Positions 53,522 through 62,094 of a stretch of DNA of 64,000 bases are shown here, one piece after another. Each line of letters opens with the position of its first letter. The stretch's first letter is position 1. Under the pieces are notes generated by a model. That model had not been told where the DNA came from. It searched no databases and saw only the letters and a list, made by a program, of their open reading frames with translations. The DNA is taken from assembly GCF_037975235.1 (NCBI RefSeq), contig NZ_CP150241.1, forward strand, positions 6,262,001-6,326,000, read 5' to 3'. The stretch comes from Paenibacillus sp. FSL R5-0341 (lineage in GTDB: Bacteria > Bacillota > Bacilli > Paenibacillales > Paenibacillaceae). Both the position numbers and the translations under genes were made by a program.

Positions 53522-53710
53522 CTCGTTTACCTCCCTTACTGCCTTGTAACTGTGTTCTCCCCTGTTGGAGCGATGTGTTAGCTTGGGGTTGTATCCAGTT
53601 GAGTGTGATCATCCGTAAATTCGAAACATAGCTGTCCCTTGGCTACTGCCGCTCACTGATCCCTGATTCATATGACTGTCACCTGCAAAACATCCCTCAT
53701 TTCATACCTT

Positions 53711-54571
53711 CTATGACTCCGGACTACAGGCAAAACGCATCGTTCGACTAATCAGAAAAGGCAAGACCGAGACATGGTTCTCTTCTTCGAACTCGGTGTA
53801 GGCGATATTCAGCCCAGGCTGCTTTAATGCGGATAAGCGTTCCGTCAGACTTGATGCCTTATCATTGTTACGAGCCGGGTGGGTCTTCTCCTGTTCTCCC
53901 ATACCAATCCACACCTTGACGTTCACTGGATGCTGCTCCAGCCTTGCGACAAATTTCTGCTCCTCCGCCTGCATGACCTTCTGATTCCAGTGCAGCGAGG
54001 GACTGCCCGCGATGTAATATCGAAAAGCCTCTGGCTTCGTGAACAACGCATGGATCACGAACAACCCACCAAGCGAATGACCAAATATAGCCTGTCTGTC
54101 CCGATCAATCCGAAATTGCTGCTCCATCTCCGGCTTCAGTTCTTCTTCAATAAACCGCAAGAACTCATCGGCGCCTCCTTGTTCCGGAAGAGGTGTCCCG
54201 TCGGATTTTTGGATATATTCCGTTGTGGCCTTTGGAGTAAAGTCATAGTATCGATGAGGGGAAAAGGGGCCCGCGATCGGATACCCAATGCCTACGACAA
54301 TCGCTGGGACCGCTCCTGTCTTCTCTGGTCTGCGTCCCTGCACACGAACAGCTTCCACCATCGTGCCGAATACGGAATTGGCATCCAGCAGGTAGATTAC
54401 CGGGTAACCGGACGGGGGCGGAGGTTCGGCAGGCTTGAATACCATGATCTGATAGGCATGGTGGCCTGAACGTGATTTCATGGTCCATTGTTCGGCATGT
54501 GGGATCTGAACGGTACTGCGTGCGATATGCTCAAGGTTACCAGGAGCGGTTGGGTTGGGCTGAAACGTCAT
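53711..54571 (-). CDS. besA: Siderophore trilactone esterase, BesA/IroE-like
   Basis: Alpha/beta hydrolase of 286 residues of the IroE/Fes-D-like group, which cleaves the trilactone of catecholate siderophores to release iron. Nucleophile Ser166 is in FGHSLGGLF; His266 is in EEENHVSVLP; VIYLLDANSVFGT is the family's strand-loop. ATG at 54571 follows GAGGAGG at good spacing. The upstream frame to 54628 lies within the MITE-like element and has no ribosome binding site. It is the first gene of the operon, as in B. subtilis besA-dhb. Confidence 0.92.
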   Translation of the reverse strand: MTFQPNPTAPGNLEHIARSTVQIPHAEQWTMKSRSGHHAYQIMVFKPAEPPPPSGYPVIYLLDANSVFGTMVEAVRVQGRRPEKTGAVPAIVVGIGYPIAGPFSPHRYYDFTPKATTEYIQKSDGTPLPEQGGADEFLRFIEEELKPEMEQQFRIDRDRQAIFGHSLGGLFVIHALFTKPEAFRYYIAGSPSLHWNQKVMQAEEQKFVARLEQHPVNVKVWIGMGEQEKTHPARNNDKASSLTERLSALKQPGLNIAYTEFEEENHVSVLPFLISRTMRFACSPES

Positions 54572-54602
54572 TACGGATGGGTCCTCCTCGTTGTTCTGCT
54601 TA

Positions 54603-54824
54603 TATAAGTTGAATACTGAACTACACATACACTACGCCGTCAGAATAACCTTTCGATCGCTGTTATCTCCAGATTTCCTTCATCCCCCTTTAAAAGGGAG
54701 AAATCCGGAGATAGCGTATGCTTCCGGAGTAGCTTTCTTTCAGAAAGCTTTTAGGCACACGCTTCGCTTCTTCAGGTTTTTTCTGACTTCTCCGTTTCTG
54801 TGTAGTTCATAAATTCAACTTATA
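54603..54824. repeat. MITE-like element, copy 2 (leader of siderophore operon)
   Basis: A 222-bp non-coding unit with terminal inverted repeats TATAAGTTGAAT (54603-54614) and ATTCAACTTATA (54813-54824), perfect over 12 bp; a further GAACTACA/TGTAGTTC pair lies just inside. The interior includes an internal palindrome (CGCTGTTATCTCCAGATTT against AAATCCGGAGATAGCG). It lies between the Fur-controlled promoter (54853-54880) and the besA start, so it is probably part of the leader RNA. Confidence 0.85.
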
Positions 54825-54852
54825 TTGGTTATGGTTAATTAAATAAATATTC

Positions 54853-54880
54853 TGTATATGAGATTGATTCTCATTACCAA
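54853..54880 (-). promoter_or_regulatory. Siderophore operon promoter with Fur box
   Basis: Minus strand: -35 TTGGTA (54875-54880), 16-base spacer, -10 TATACA (54853-54858). The spacer is a Fur-type 7-1-7 repeat, TGAGATTGATTCTCA (54859-54873, plus-strand reading), which matches TGATAATNATTATCA in 12 of 14 informative positions. Iron repression is therefore expected. Confidence 0.75.
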
Positions 54881-54984
54881 TTATAAAAGAGTCAATCCGG
54901 CTGTCCCATGGACGATATCCAGAAATCATTTTGATTATCTCCATATTTCCATATTTTTGTCATATAATGTTCACCTTCTAATTT

Positions 54985-55057
54985 TAAAAAAAGCTCCCTC
55001 ACGGTGCACCGGAAACGCTGGACTAACATCCGGTTCCCGGCACTCCAAAGGGAGCTG
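54985..55057 (-). terminator. Terminator of the siderophore-binding lipoprotein gene
   Basis: The outer stem AGCTCCCT/AGGGAGCT (54992-54999, 55049-55056) encloses a second stem (GTGC..., CCGG). On the minus strand it is followed by TTTTTTTAAAATT. Confidence 0.82.
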
Positions 55058-55068
55058 CACTATTCGAA

Positions 55069-56118
55069 TTATTGCGTTAACGCTTTGAGCGTATCATCGA
55101 TGACATGACCGTATGCGATCAGTCCACCACCCAGCCACGGAGCTGGCTCGACAGCGTACACATGCCCCGCTTTCACCGCAGGCATACTGTTCCATACGTT
55201 GGTTTCCGTCATTTCCTTCATGCTGCCCGGACCTTGTTCCACGGTGAAAATAAAGTCGGCATCAATCTCAGGTAAAACCTCGGTGGATACAATGGCGCTG
55301 TTCTCCGACTCGACCAATTTAGGCTTACCTAGTCCCAGTTGTTCATATACGACATAACCGCTGAAATAGTTACCACCCATCATACTAATGCCACGTGGGG
55401 CAAAACGGATAATAGCTGCTTTTTTGCCTTCGGCTACTTTCGCCAGTTCCGCTTTGGCTGACTCAACCTTGGCATGGTAGGTTTCAATGGCTTTTTCGGC
55501 TTCAGCCGTTTTGCCCAATAGATCACCAATAATCTGCAAAGACTTCTCTACATCACCCGAAGCGTTCGTAAATACGTAAGTCGGTGCGATTTTGGAATAA
55601 CTCTCATATACCCCGTTCTCAGCATATTGGGCCGTATGCAAGATAATAAAATCAGGATTATACGACATCAACGCTTCAGGGGAAGGCAACCCACTGGAGA
55701 AATCAAGGGTAGGCACATCACTGAGCTGATCCTGGAGATAGACATGCCCTTTCGTACCACTCGCCCATTGGGCTACGGGCTTCACACCAAGGGTTAACAG
55801 GGAATCCTCCAGATATGGTGCAAACACCCGCTCTGTCTTGGCTGGAACAATTACATCATGTCCCAAGTCATCCTTTACGGTGCGTTCACCCGTCGTCTCT
55901 TCTGTTTGCTCTTCCTGCACAACCGTCTCGGTTGAAGCCGGGGTTGAAGTCTCCGTTGCCGGCTGCTCCTCCTGGGCCGCTCCTGTATTCTCAGATGCTG
56001 TACCACAGGCAGACAACAATCCTGTAACTAACATCAGCAGGATCAGGGCTGAGAGCCGGGCACTGCGGAATTTGCTACCAACGGAACGTTGTCCGATGTT
56101 TTTGATATAGTGAAACAT
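55069..56118 (-). CDS. Iron-siderophore ABC transporter substrate-binding lipoprotein
   Basis: Lipoprotein of 349 residues of the FeuA/FhuD-like type III cluster. The signal peptide ends in lipobox LLSAC (Cys about 38), followed by a Thr/Glu-rich linker to about residue 80. The binding part has RVFAPYLEDSLLTLGVKPVAQWA, the long backbone helix around AEKAIETYHAKVESAKAEL, and SNSMPAVKAGHVYAVEP. No permease or ATPase gene is adjacent, so it uses a transporter encoded elsewhere. A Fur box lies directly upstream. Given the location it probably binds ferric bacillibactin-type siderophore or a related catecholate. Confidence 0.9.
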   Translation of the reverse strand: MFHYIKNIGQRSVGSKFRSARLSALILLMLVTGLLSACGTASENTGAAQEEQPATETSTPASTETVVQEEQTEETTGERTVKDDLGHDVIVPAKTERVFAPYLEDSLLTLGVKPVAQWASGTKGHVYLQDQLSDVPTLDFSSGLPSPEALMSYNPDFIILHTAQYAENGVYESYSKIAPTYVFTNASGDVEKSLQIIGDLLGKTAEAEKAIETYHAKVESAKAELAKVAEGKKAAIIRFAPRGISMMGGNYFSGYVVYEQLGLGKPKLVESENSAIVSTEVLPEIDADFIFTVEQGPGSMKEMTETNVWNSMPAVKAGHVYAVEPAPWLGGGLIAYGHVIDDTLKALTQ

Positions 56119-56132
56119 GTGTGATATCCCCC

Positions 56133-56153
56133 TTGATAAACATTCTCATTAAG
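56133..56153 (-). promoter_or_regulatory. Fur box upstream of the lipoprotein gene
   Basis: Plus-strand TTGATAAACATTCTCATTAA resembles the Fur consensus (GATAATGATAATCATTATC) in about 14 of 19 positions. It lies between the regulator gene and the lipoprotein ATG, with AAGGGGGA (ribosome binding site) just after it. Confidence 0.6.
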
Positions 56154-56169
56154 ATACAAGGATTATATG

Positions 56170-57384
56170 TCACGTCGCCTGAGAATCACCATGGACGTTA
56201 TCCAGATATATATTTGGACAATATCCCGTGAAGATCAGTAGAGCTTCATCCAGCATGCGCATCACGCCTACAGCCGAATAATCAAACCATGGATCACCTG
56301 TGATCAGATGGACCTGGTACTGACGAATGGCCTTGAGCTGACGCCATGTAACTGAATGCTGCAAGCTCAGCCAATACGCTCTTGAAGCCGCCTCAGGACA
56401 CACCATAACGAGAATTCGATCAGGGTTCATTGCAGCGAGCTGTTCCAGCGTTAACGGAATATTGGCACTAAGATCAGAGAATGTGTCCAGTTGCAGCGCT
56501 CCATACAACACTTCTTCAATACCCGGATTGCTATAAAGGTAGAGATTCTGACCGTAGATCCGTACAACGATTACTTTCTCCCGACCCACTTCCCGCTGTA
56601 CCGATTCCCGCGCCTTCTCTGCTCGCTGGTTGTACATGTGTATCCATTGCTCCGCCTGTTCCTCCCGCTCCAGGAATGATCCAATCATGCGTAGCTGTGT
56701 TCGCCAATCCGAATGATGTTTGGTGACAAAACAACAAGGTGCAATCTCGGCCAATTGGGCCTGATCCTGTTCACTAATCTGGTCCGTACCTACGATGGCA
56801 TCAGGGCGAATATGAACCAATCGTTCCACATTAGCCTCAAACCGCCAACTCGTGTACGGGTCCGTCAATTTCAGGTGAGACTGAATCTCTGTACGATGTG
56901 CATTATAATAATACGCGGTCCATTTGGGATCGATAGGTGCAGCTACGGGGATGACATTAAGTGCCAGAAGCTGTCCAATCACACTGGAGGAGCAGGTGGC
57001 AATCCGTTTTCTGGCGTTTTTCGCATAATCCGAAGGAGATACGCCGACTTCCTTTTTAAATTTACGGCTAAAATAGTACTCGTCACTATATCCCACTCTC
57101 AGGGCAATATCGCGAAGTTTATATGTGGATTCCTTCAGGTATCGCTTGGCGCGGTTAATGCGCAGATCCGTCAGATACTCCATTGCGCTCTGTCCGTACG
57201 TTTTCTTGAACAGATCCACGAAATATTTCGGACTGATCCCCGCTTCCGAGGCAAGATCTGCAATCGATAGAGGTTGGTCGTAATGTTTGTCCATGTATGT
57301 TTTAACGTTGGCAAGATCCGTCTTGGGACTGCGGCCGGTAACGGGCTGGTGCGCAGCAATCTGCGAATCATTTTCCAGTAACAT
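56170..57384 (-). CDS. AraC-type regulator with siderophore-binding domain (Btr-like)
   Basis: Regulator of 404 residues. The N-terminal AraC/XylS double helix-turn-helix (about 28-125) reads DKHYDQPLSIADLASEAGIS, then FKKTYGQSAMEYLTDLR and IALRVGYSDEYYFSRKFKKEVGVSPSDYA. The C-terminal part (about 130-395) is a type III periplasmic-binding domain (for example RPDAIVGTDQISEQDQAQLAEIAPCCFV). This matches B. subtilis Btr (YbbB), which senses ferric-bacillibactin and activates feu uptake genes, but lacks its N-terminal extension. It is located upstream of the lipoprotein gene. A perfect Fur box precedes it. Confidence 0.88.
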   Translation of the reverse strand: MLLENDSQIAAHQPVTGRSPKTDLANVKTYMDKHYDQPLSIADLASEAGISPKYFVDLFKKTYGQSAMEYLTDLRINRAKRYLKESTYKLRDIALRVGYSDEYYFSRKFKKEVGVSPSDYAKNARKRIATCSSSVIGQLLALNVIPVAAPIDPKWTAYYYNAHRTEIQSHLKLTDPYTSWRFEANVERLVHIRPDAIVGTDQISEQDQAQLAEIAPCCFVTKHHSDWRTQLRMIGSFLEREEQAEQWIHMYNQRAEKARESVQREVGREKVIVVRIYGQNLYLYSNPGIEEVLYGALQLDTFSDLSANIPLTLEQLAAMNPDRILVMVCPEAASRAYWLSLQHSVTWRQLKAIRQYQVHLITGDPWFDYSAVGVMRMLDEALLIFTGYCPNIYLDNVHGDSQAT

Positions 57385-57474
57385 GAGGCCACTCCTTTCG
57401 ATCTGCTTGATCGGTATGTTATGTAGCTAAAGGTAAAGAACTCTCCGGCAACTTATGCAATATTTAAACGAAAA

Positions 57475-57489
57475 TGATAATCATTATCA
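57475..57489 (-). promoter_or_regulatory. Fur box upstream of the Btr-like gene
   Basis: TGATAATCATTATCA is a perfect 7-1-7 Fur motif (TGATAATNATTATCA), 91 bases before the regulator's ATG. The rest of 57385-57688 shows the terminator at 57617 and nothing else. Confidence 0.82.
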
Positions 57490-57616
57490 ATAAAATACCA
57501 TAACCATTTCCAGACCGTCAATCCAAATATGGTAAAATGTACACACCTCAAGCCTCACTATTCCCTCTACTACTGTTCACTAAGTTGCTTATAAACTACC
57601 TCCATATATACCAAAA

Positions 57617-57649
57617 AAGCCAACGACGTGAGTATCACGCGTTAGCTTT
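57617..57649 (-). terminator. Terminator of the Bax-inhibitor-1-like gene
   Basis: On the minus strand an imperfect 14-bp stem (AAGCTAACGCGTGA with TCACGTCGTTGGCTT) is followed by TTTTTTGG. Confidence 0.8.
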
Positions 57650-57688
57650 AATGAAGTTCATACTCTGATGATGACGTTAAAAGCAGGA

Positions 57689-58438
57689 CTAGTCCCGGCT
57701 CCGCAATTTGCCAAGCAGACGGATAATTTCAATATACAGCCATACCAGCGTCACCATCAATCCAAATGCACCGTACCACTCCATATACTTGGGCGCACCA
57801 CGTTCAGCACCACCCTCGATGAAGTCGAAATCCAGGACCAGATTGAGCGCAGCAACAATGACGATAACGACCGAAATACCGATGCCAATCAAGCTATTAT
57901 CATGCAGATAAGGAATCGAAATGCCGAAGAAACCCAGTACAAAGCTCAACAGATACATGATCATGATACCGCCAGTTGCAGCAACAACGCCCAACTTGAA
58001 GTTCTCCGTAGCTTTGATCAATTTGGTTTTATATGCCATCAGCAGGGCGATGAATACAGCCATAGTCAACAGGGCAGCCTGCAAGGTAATTCCGTTATAC
58101 AGTGACTCATAGGTTGCGGAAAGTGCCCCTAGGAATAAGCCTTCTGCAACGGCATAGACGGGTACCAAATAAGGTGCTGCTACAGGTTTGAACGAAATCA
58201 CAAGCGCCAGAATGAAACCAACGATTAATCCGCCATAAGCGAGCGGCATCACTTGTTGTCCGTTAAAGAACATCATCCATGTTGCAAACGCACTGCCCAG
58301 CAGGATCACAAGCGTAATAAACGCTTTGTTCACCGTGCCATTGATCGTCATGTAATTCTGATACCGATCTTCTCCATATCCTCTGTCTTCAAACGTGCTG
58401 TCTTTAAGTGTAGGGTTACCGCTACGACCGATCAACAC
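57689..58438 (-). CDS. Bax inhibitor-1/YccA family membrane protein
   Basis: Membrane protein of 249 residues with seven predicted helices (about 30-240), of the Bax inhibitor-1 (TMBIM/YccA-YetJ) family, some members of which are pH-sensitive calcium channels. The conserved acidic residue of TM7-like region lies in VLDFDFIEGGAERGAPKYMEWYGAFGLMVTLVWLYIEIIRLL. The N terminus LIGRSGNPTLKDSTF is typical. I place the start at GTG 58438, after AGAGG; the frame is open to 58627 but that part has no homologous look. Confidence 0.85.
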   Translation of the reverse strand: MLIGRSGNPTLKDSTFEDRGYGEDRYQNYMTINGTVNKAFITLVILLGSAFATWMMFFNGQQVMPLAYGGLIVGFILALVISFKPVAAPYLVPVYAVAEGLFLGALSATYESLYNGITLQAALLTMAVFIALLMAYKTKLIKATENFKLGVVAATGGIMIMYLLSFVLGFFGISIPYLHDNSLIGIGISVVIVIVAALNLVLDFDFIEGGAERGAPKYMEWYGAFGLMVTLVWLYIEIIRLLGKLRSRD

Positions 58439-58678
58439 AATCACCTCTTCATATGTATTTGATATATCTTTGATGCTACTTTCTGTGATGCTTAGTTCAA
58501 GCTCTGGCATTTCTACATTTCCAATTCTACAAGCTACTCTCTGGAGTTCATGCTCAAAAAAAATCGGGATGGTGCCAGACGAAGTCGGATGCAATCCTGC
58601 GATCACATCCTTCTCTACCGGCAACACACTTAGGACATATGTCCCAAAAAATCATGTTGATTGTGTTTTATATGCAAT

Positions 58679-59035
58679 TTATTTGTACAAGACTTTATCT
58701 ACATTGTATTTCGCACGCATCGTGTTAATGATATAGGTCTCATAAATTTCACGATCTACCGGATCTTCAACCAGGCATACTTCAATCTTCGTTACTTCCT
58801 CCCGGTGATTCTTGATTGGTGATACAGTATCTTCAAAATGCTTTTTGATGCGGGGTCTTAATTTTCGTGCTTTCCCGACAAATAACAACTCTCCAGCGGC
58901 ATTGTAAAACATGAAAATTCCGCCTAGTTCCCGGGTAATCAAGTGAAAATCAGTAAATCCATAAATTTGGCTAAGCTGTGGATCAGCCTGCTTCGTGATG
59001 GTTACATTGGGTGTTGGCACGGTAATATTAATCAA
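58679..59035 (-). CDS. GIY-YIG-like small protein
   Basis: Protein of 118 residues from TTG at 59035 (GAGG 11 bases upstream), starting MINITVPTPNVTI. GTG 59044 and ATG 59077 are alternatives in the same frame. The UvrC/GIY-YIG fold is suggested by GGIFMFYNAAGELLFVGKARKLRPRIKKHFE: here GIF and FVG replace the usual GIY and YIG, and the Arg of the active site follows. A terminal Glu (DREIYETYIINTMRAKYN) fits the metal site. It may be a nuclease of DNA repair or a non-catalytic relative. Monocistronic. Confidence 0.78.
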   Translation of the reverse strand: MINITVPTPNVTITKQADPQLSQIYGFTDFHLITRELGGIFMFYNAAGELLFVGKARKLRPRIKKHFEDTVSPIKNHREEVTKIEVCLVEDPVDREIYETYIINTMRAKYNVDKVLYK

Positions 59036-59079
59036 TAGGCTCACTTCCTCATTATCTATAGGTCTACATCCTATCACAT

Positions 59080-59579
59080 ATTATAAACGGACACCATTTC
59101 ATTCTATATGAAGTACAATTCACGCAATTTTCGCTATTACGACAAATATTTCAAAAAAAAGGTTAACTTCCCTGATTCAAAGTGGTACTATAGGGGTATG
59201 AGGAAGAAATTGGGCACTAAGACATATGTCTTTATATCTACCTTCGTCTATTGTACCCTATGATTGATCATCTTTTTCATACTGATTTTTGTTACGTGAT
59301 CACGACAAGAGTACAGTTAGCAAGAACCTTAGCTTATAGATTGTAGATTCATCTTCTATTCGAACTTGCAGCAAGCAAACGTAGAAAGACCTAGATTCAT
59401 GATTTCACTGTAGATTTTAAGTATCACCTAGAAAGCCTGCAATTATAGCCGTACAGAAGTTAAATAGACACATGTAGAAGGTCAGATAGCTATCGATCCT
59501 AGAGAGATAAGTCATGCAATGCAACTGTAGAAAGTCATAGCAGCAGAACTATAGAAAATGGATCAAGTTTTACCACGGG
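59080..59579. other. Intergenic stretch without a recognised gene
   Basis: About 500 bp without a convincing protein gene. A weak plus-strand promoter (TTAACT, 17 bases, TACTAT near 59164-59193) is possible. From about 59340 to 59560 it shows repeated TAGAAA/TAGATT words (for example GTAGAAAGAC, CTAGAAAGCC, GTAGAAGGTC, GTAGAAAGTC, ATAGAAAATG) spaced about 20-45 bp. It ends in a strong terminator at 59581, so an untranslated RNA could be made here. Confidence 0.4.
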
Positions 59580-59580
59580 T

Positions 59581-59604
59581 CCTGGCATATTGCCAGGGCT
59601 TTTT
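59581..59604 (+). terminator. Orphan intrinsic terminator
   Basis: CCTGGCA (59581-59587), loop TAT, TGCCAGG (59591-59597), then GCTTTTTTG. No plus-strand gene lies upstream within the non-coding stretch, so it must end a non-coding RNA or attenuate the downstream MocR gene. Confidence 0.85.
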
Positions 59605-59709
59605 TGCGTTTACGCGAACCACCAACCACTCCCGCAGGGAAACAGAGGTATCGTGGTTCTTTCTGCTGGGTTTATAATATGGCAAGATACCAGTAGAGGG
59701 AGTGATGGG

Positions 59710-61161
59710 ATGTATTCCGATCTGCAACTGACGGAGGACCGCCCTGTATATATACAAGTCAAAGATTATATGAAGCGATTGATGCTCAAAGGCGGCCTGC
59801 AAGCCAAACAAAAGCTGCCCTCGACCCGTGAACTCAGCACACTTATGAAAGTTAGTCGAAGTACGGTCCTGCTCGCTTACGCCGAGCTTGAGGATGAAGG
59901 CCTGATCTATGCAGTCAAAGGAAAGGGCAATTACGTCAGTGCCTCCATCGAACCCCCTGAGGCAACAGCAAGCTGGGAACTGGACTGGACAACGGAGGTA
60001 AGCGAGTATGCGATTCAGGCAGAACAGTACGATCTGATGAAGCATGGCTCCGGGGCAGAGCGTGGCGAGATATCTTTTACCAGCATAGCACCTGATGAGA
60101 AGTTGTTCGATCTGCACAACGTGAAACGGGCTTTTCTGGATCGCATGTCACTTGAAGGCGAAGTACTGCTGAATTACGGATATGCGCAAGGATACAGACC
60201 GCTGATGAAGTATTTACTACGATATATGGAGAACAAAGGCGTCGATCTCCGTGGCAAGGATATTCTAATCACCAACGGATTCACGGAAGGTTTCGATCTG
60301 GTACTTGGGGCTTTACGCAAAAAAAGCGGCAAAGCGCTCTGCGAGAATCCAACGCACCACACGGCGATTAAGAATCTAAAATTGCACCAGTTTCACTTGA
60401 CTGGTGTGAATATGGAGCCGGATGGCCTGGACTTGAAGCAACTGGAACATGAGCTTGAGGCAAGTCCATATGATCTGGCTTATCTCGTGCCCTCCTATCA
60501 CAATCCAACCGGGATTGTGACGTCCCCTGCGAAACGGGCGGAGATTATCCGGTTGATGAACCAGTACCAGGTACCGATTATTGAGGACGGGTTCAACGAA
60601 GAATTGCGCTATTCCGGTTCGCATGTCTCTCCCCTGATTGCCAGCATAGGCAAAGGGAACGGACTAGTGTATCTGGGTAGCTTCTCCAAAGTGCTATTTC
60701 CGGGCCTGCGCGTTGGTTGGGTTATTGCGGATGCGGCCCTGATTGATTATCTGGAGAGTATGAAACGGGCACGCAGCATTCATACCTCGACGCTGGACCA
60801 ATCCTTATTGTATCAATATCTGAGCAACGGTAATTTCGAGAAATACTTGAAGCGAGCTCGTACGGAGTATAAGCGAAAATACGAGTTGGTTGTGCGTTGC
60901 CTGAAGCAGCATCTGCCAATGTGCCGGATTTCCGGTGCGGGTGGTCTGCATCTGTTCGTGCAGTTCCCGTCCAAATACAGAACACGTGAACTGCTGGCGG
61001 CCTGTAAGGTGAAAGGTGTGACGTTCACACCTGGGGATACCTTTTATCTGGAACCCGGTCAGGGCGTAAACACGATGCGTCTCGGTTTCTCCAGAGTCAG
61101 CGATGAGCACATACGCAAGGGCATTCGTATCATTGGCGAGACAGCAGCTCAAATGAGATAA
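59710..61161 (+). CDS. MocR-type GntR/aminotransferase regulator
   Basis: Regulator of 483 residues with an N-terminal GntR winged helix (about 3-78: VYIQVKDYMKRL, LPSTRELSTLMKVSRSTVLLAYAELEDEGLI) and a PLP-binding fold type I aminotransferase domain (about 115-480). The PLP Lys327 is in GSFSKVLFPGL, Asn265 in PSYHNPTG and Asp293 in IIEDGF. Such MocR proteins include PdxR, GabR and DdlR. It is followed 12 bases later by a D-Ala-D-Ala ligase gene, so it may sense a PLP-D-amino-acid adduct. ATG at 59710 follows GAGGGAGTG. Confidence 0.93.
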   Translation: MYSDLQLTEDRPVYIQVKDYMKRLMLKGGLQAKQKLPSTRELSTLMKVSRSTVLLAYAELEDEGLIYAVKGKGNYVSASIEPPEATASWELDWTTEVSEYAIQAEQYDLMKHGSGAERGEISFTSIAPDEKLFDLHNVKRAFLDRMSLEGEVLLNYGYAQGYRPLMKYLLRYMENKGVDLRGKDILITNGFTEGFDLVLGALRKKSGKALCENPTHHTAIKNLKLHQFHLTGVNMEPDGLDLKQLEHELEASPYDLAYLVPSYHNPTGIVTSPAKRAEIIRLMNQYQVPIIEDGFNEELRYSGSHVSPLIASIGKGNGLVYLGSFSKVLFPGLRVGWVIADAALIDYLESMKRARSIHTSTLDQSLLYQYLSNGNFEKYLKRARTEYKRKYELVVRCLKQHLPMCRISGAGGLHLFVQFPSKYRTRELLAACKVKGVTFTPGDTFYLEPGQGVNTMRLGFSRVSDEHIRKGIRIIGETAAQMR

Positions 61162-61173
61162 GGAGGATTTTAC

Positions 61174-62094
61174 ATGAAGGTCGGCGTGATTATGGGCGGT
61201 ACATCTTCAGAGCGGGATATTTCCCTGCTCACCGGACAGGAGATGATTGCGAATCTGAATAGAGACAAATACGAGGTTGTGCCCATTGAGCTGAATACCA
61301 AGCGGGATCTGATCGACAAATCGGCCGGGATCGATGTGGCACTGCTTGCCCTGCATGGCAAATACGGCGAAGACGGTACTGTCCAAGGCACATTGGAATC
61401 CTTGGGCATTCCCTACACAGGCTGTGGCGTGCTTGCAAGCAGTGTATGCATGGATAAAGACATGTCCAAACAACTCATGCAGCATGCGGGTGTGCTTACC
61501 GGAGAGTGGCTGCGAGTGAGCCATATGGAGGAACTGTCTTCTGTTCCTGTTCAACAATTAACGTACCCCGTGGTAGTCAAACCCAATTCAGGCGGTTCCA
61601 GCATCGGCACCCAAGTGGTTCAGGAAGCTTCCGCCCTACCCGCTGCTGTAGAGGCTGCCCTCGCCTGGGATGATACGGTCATGATTGAACAGTATATCGA
61701 AGGTGAGGAAATAACCTGTGCCATTCTGGATGGTAAGATGCTGCCGGTGATCTCCATTCATTCTAACGCTACGTTTTTCGACTATGCTTCCAAATATGAT
61801 GACAACGGAGCCGATGAGCAGGTTGTGCAATTGCCTGCGGACCTTCACCAACGCGTCGAAGCAGCCGCATTGGCCTGCTATCAGGTACTCAAATGCAGCG
61901 TCTATGCGCGCGTTGATATGATGATTCGGGAAGGCATGCCTTATGTGCTTGAGGTGAACACGTTGCCGGGACTTACCCGTAACAGTCTGCTGCCCAAAAG
62001 TGCAGCCGCTGCAGGTATTTCTTTTGCAGAGCTACTGGACACCATTATTGAACTTTCGTTGAAGGAAAGACCCAAGGAGGATACAACATTATGA
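61174..62094 (+). CDS. ddl: D-alanine--D-alanine ligase
   Basis: ATP-grasp ligase of 306 residues that joins two D-Ala for the peptidoglycan stem. Motifs: GGTSSERDISLLTG at the N terminus, ALHGKYGEDGTVQG, PYTGCGVLASSVCMDKDMSKQ, KPNSGGSSIGTQVV, EQYIEGEEITCAIL, and the omega loop FFDYASKY, whose Tyr matches D-Ala-adding rather than D-Lac-adding enzymes; terminal VLEVNTLPGLTRNSLLP. GGAGG lies before ATG. It is co-transcribed with the MocR regulator and overlaps the GNAT gene by four bases. Confidence 0.94.
   Translation: MKVGVIMGGTSSERDISLLTGQEMIANLNRDKYEVVPIELNTKRDLIDKSAGIDVALLALHGKYGEDGTVQGTLESLGIPYTGCGVLASSVCMDKDMSKQLMQHAGVLTGEWLRVSHMEELSSVPVQQLTYPVVVKPNSGGSSIGTQVVQEASALPAAVEAALAWDDTVMIEQYIEGEEITCAILDGKMLPVISIHSNATFFDYASKYDDNGADEQVVQLPADLHQRVEAAALACYQVLKCSVYARVDMMIREGMPYVLEVNTLPGLTRNSLLPKSAAAAGISFAELLDTIIELSLKERPKEDTTL

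Noticed and set aside
59199..59267. Possible 21-residue peptide gene in the 59.1-59.6 kb gap
   Set aside because: No ribosome binding site of correct spacing, no hydrophobic pattern; chance frame is more likely.
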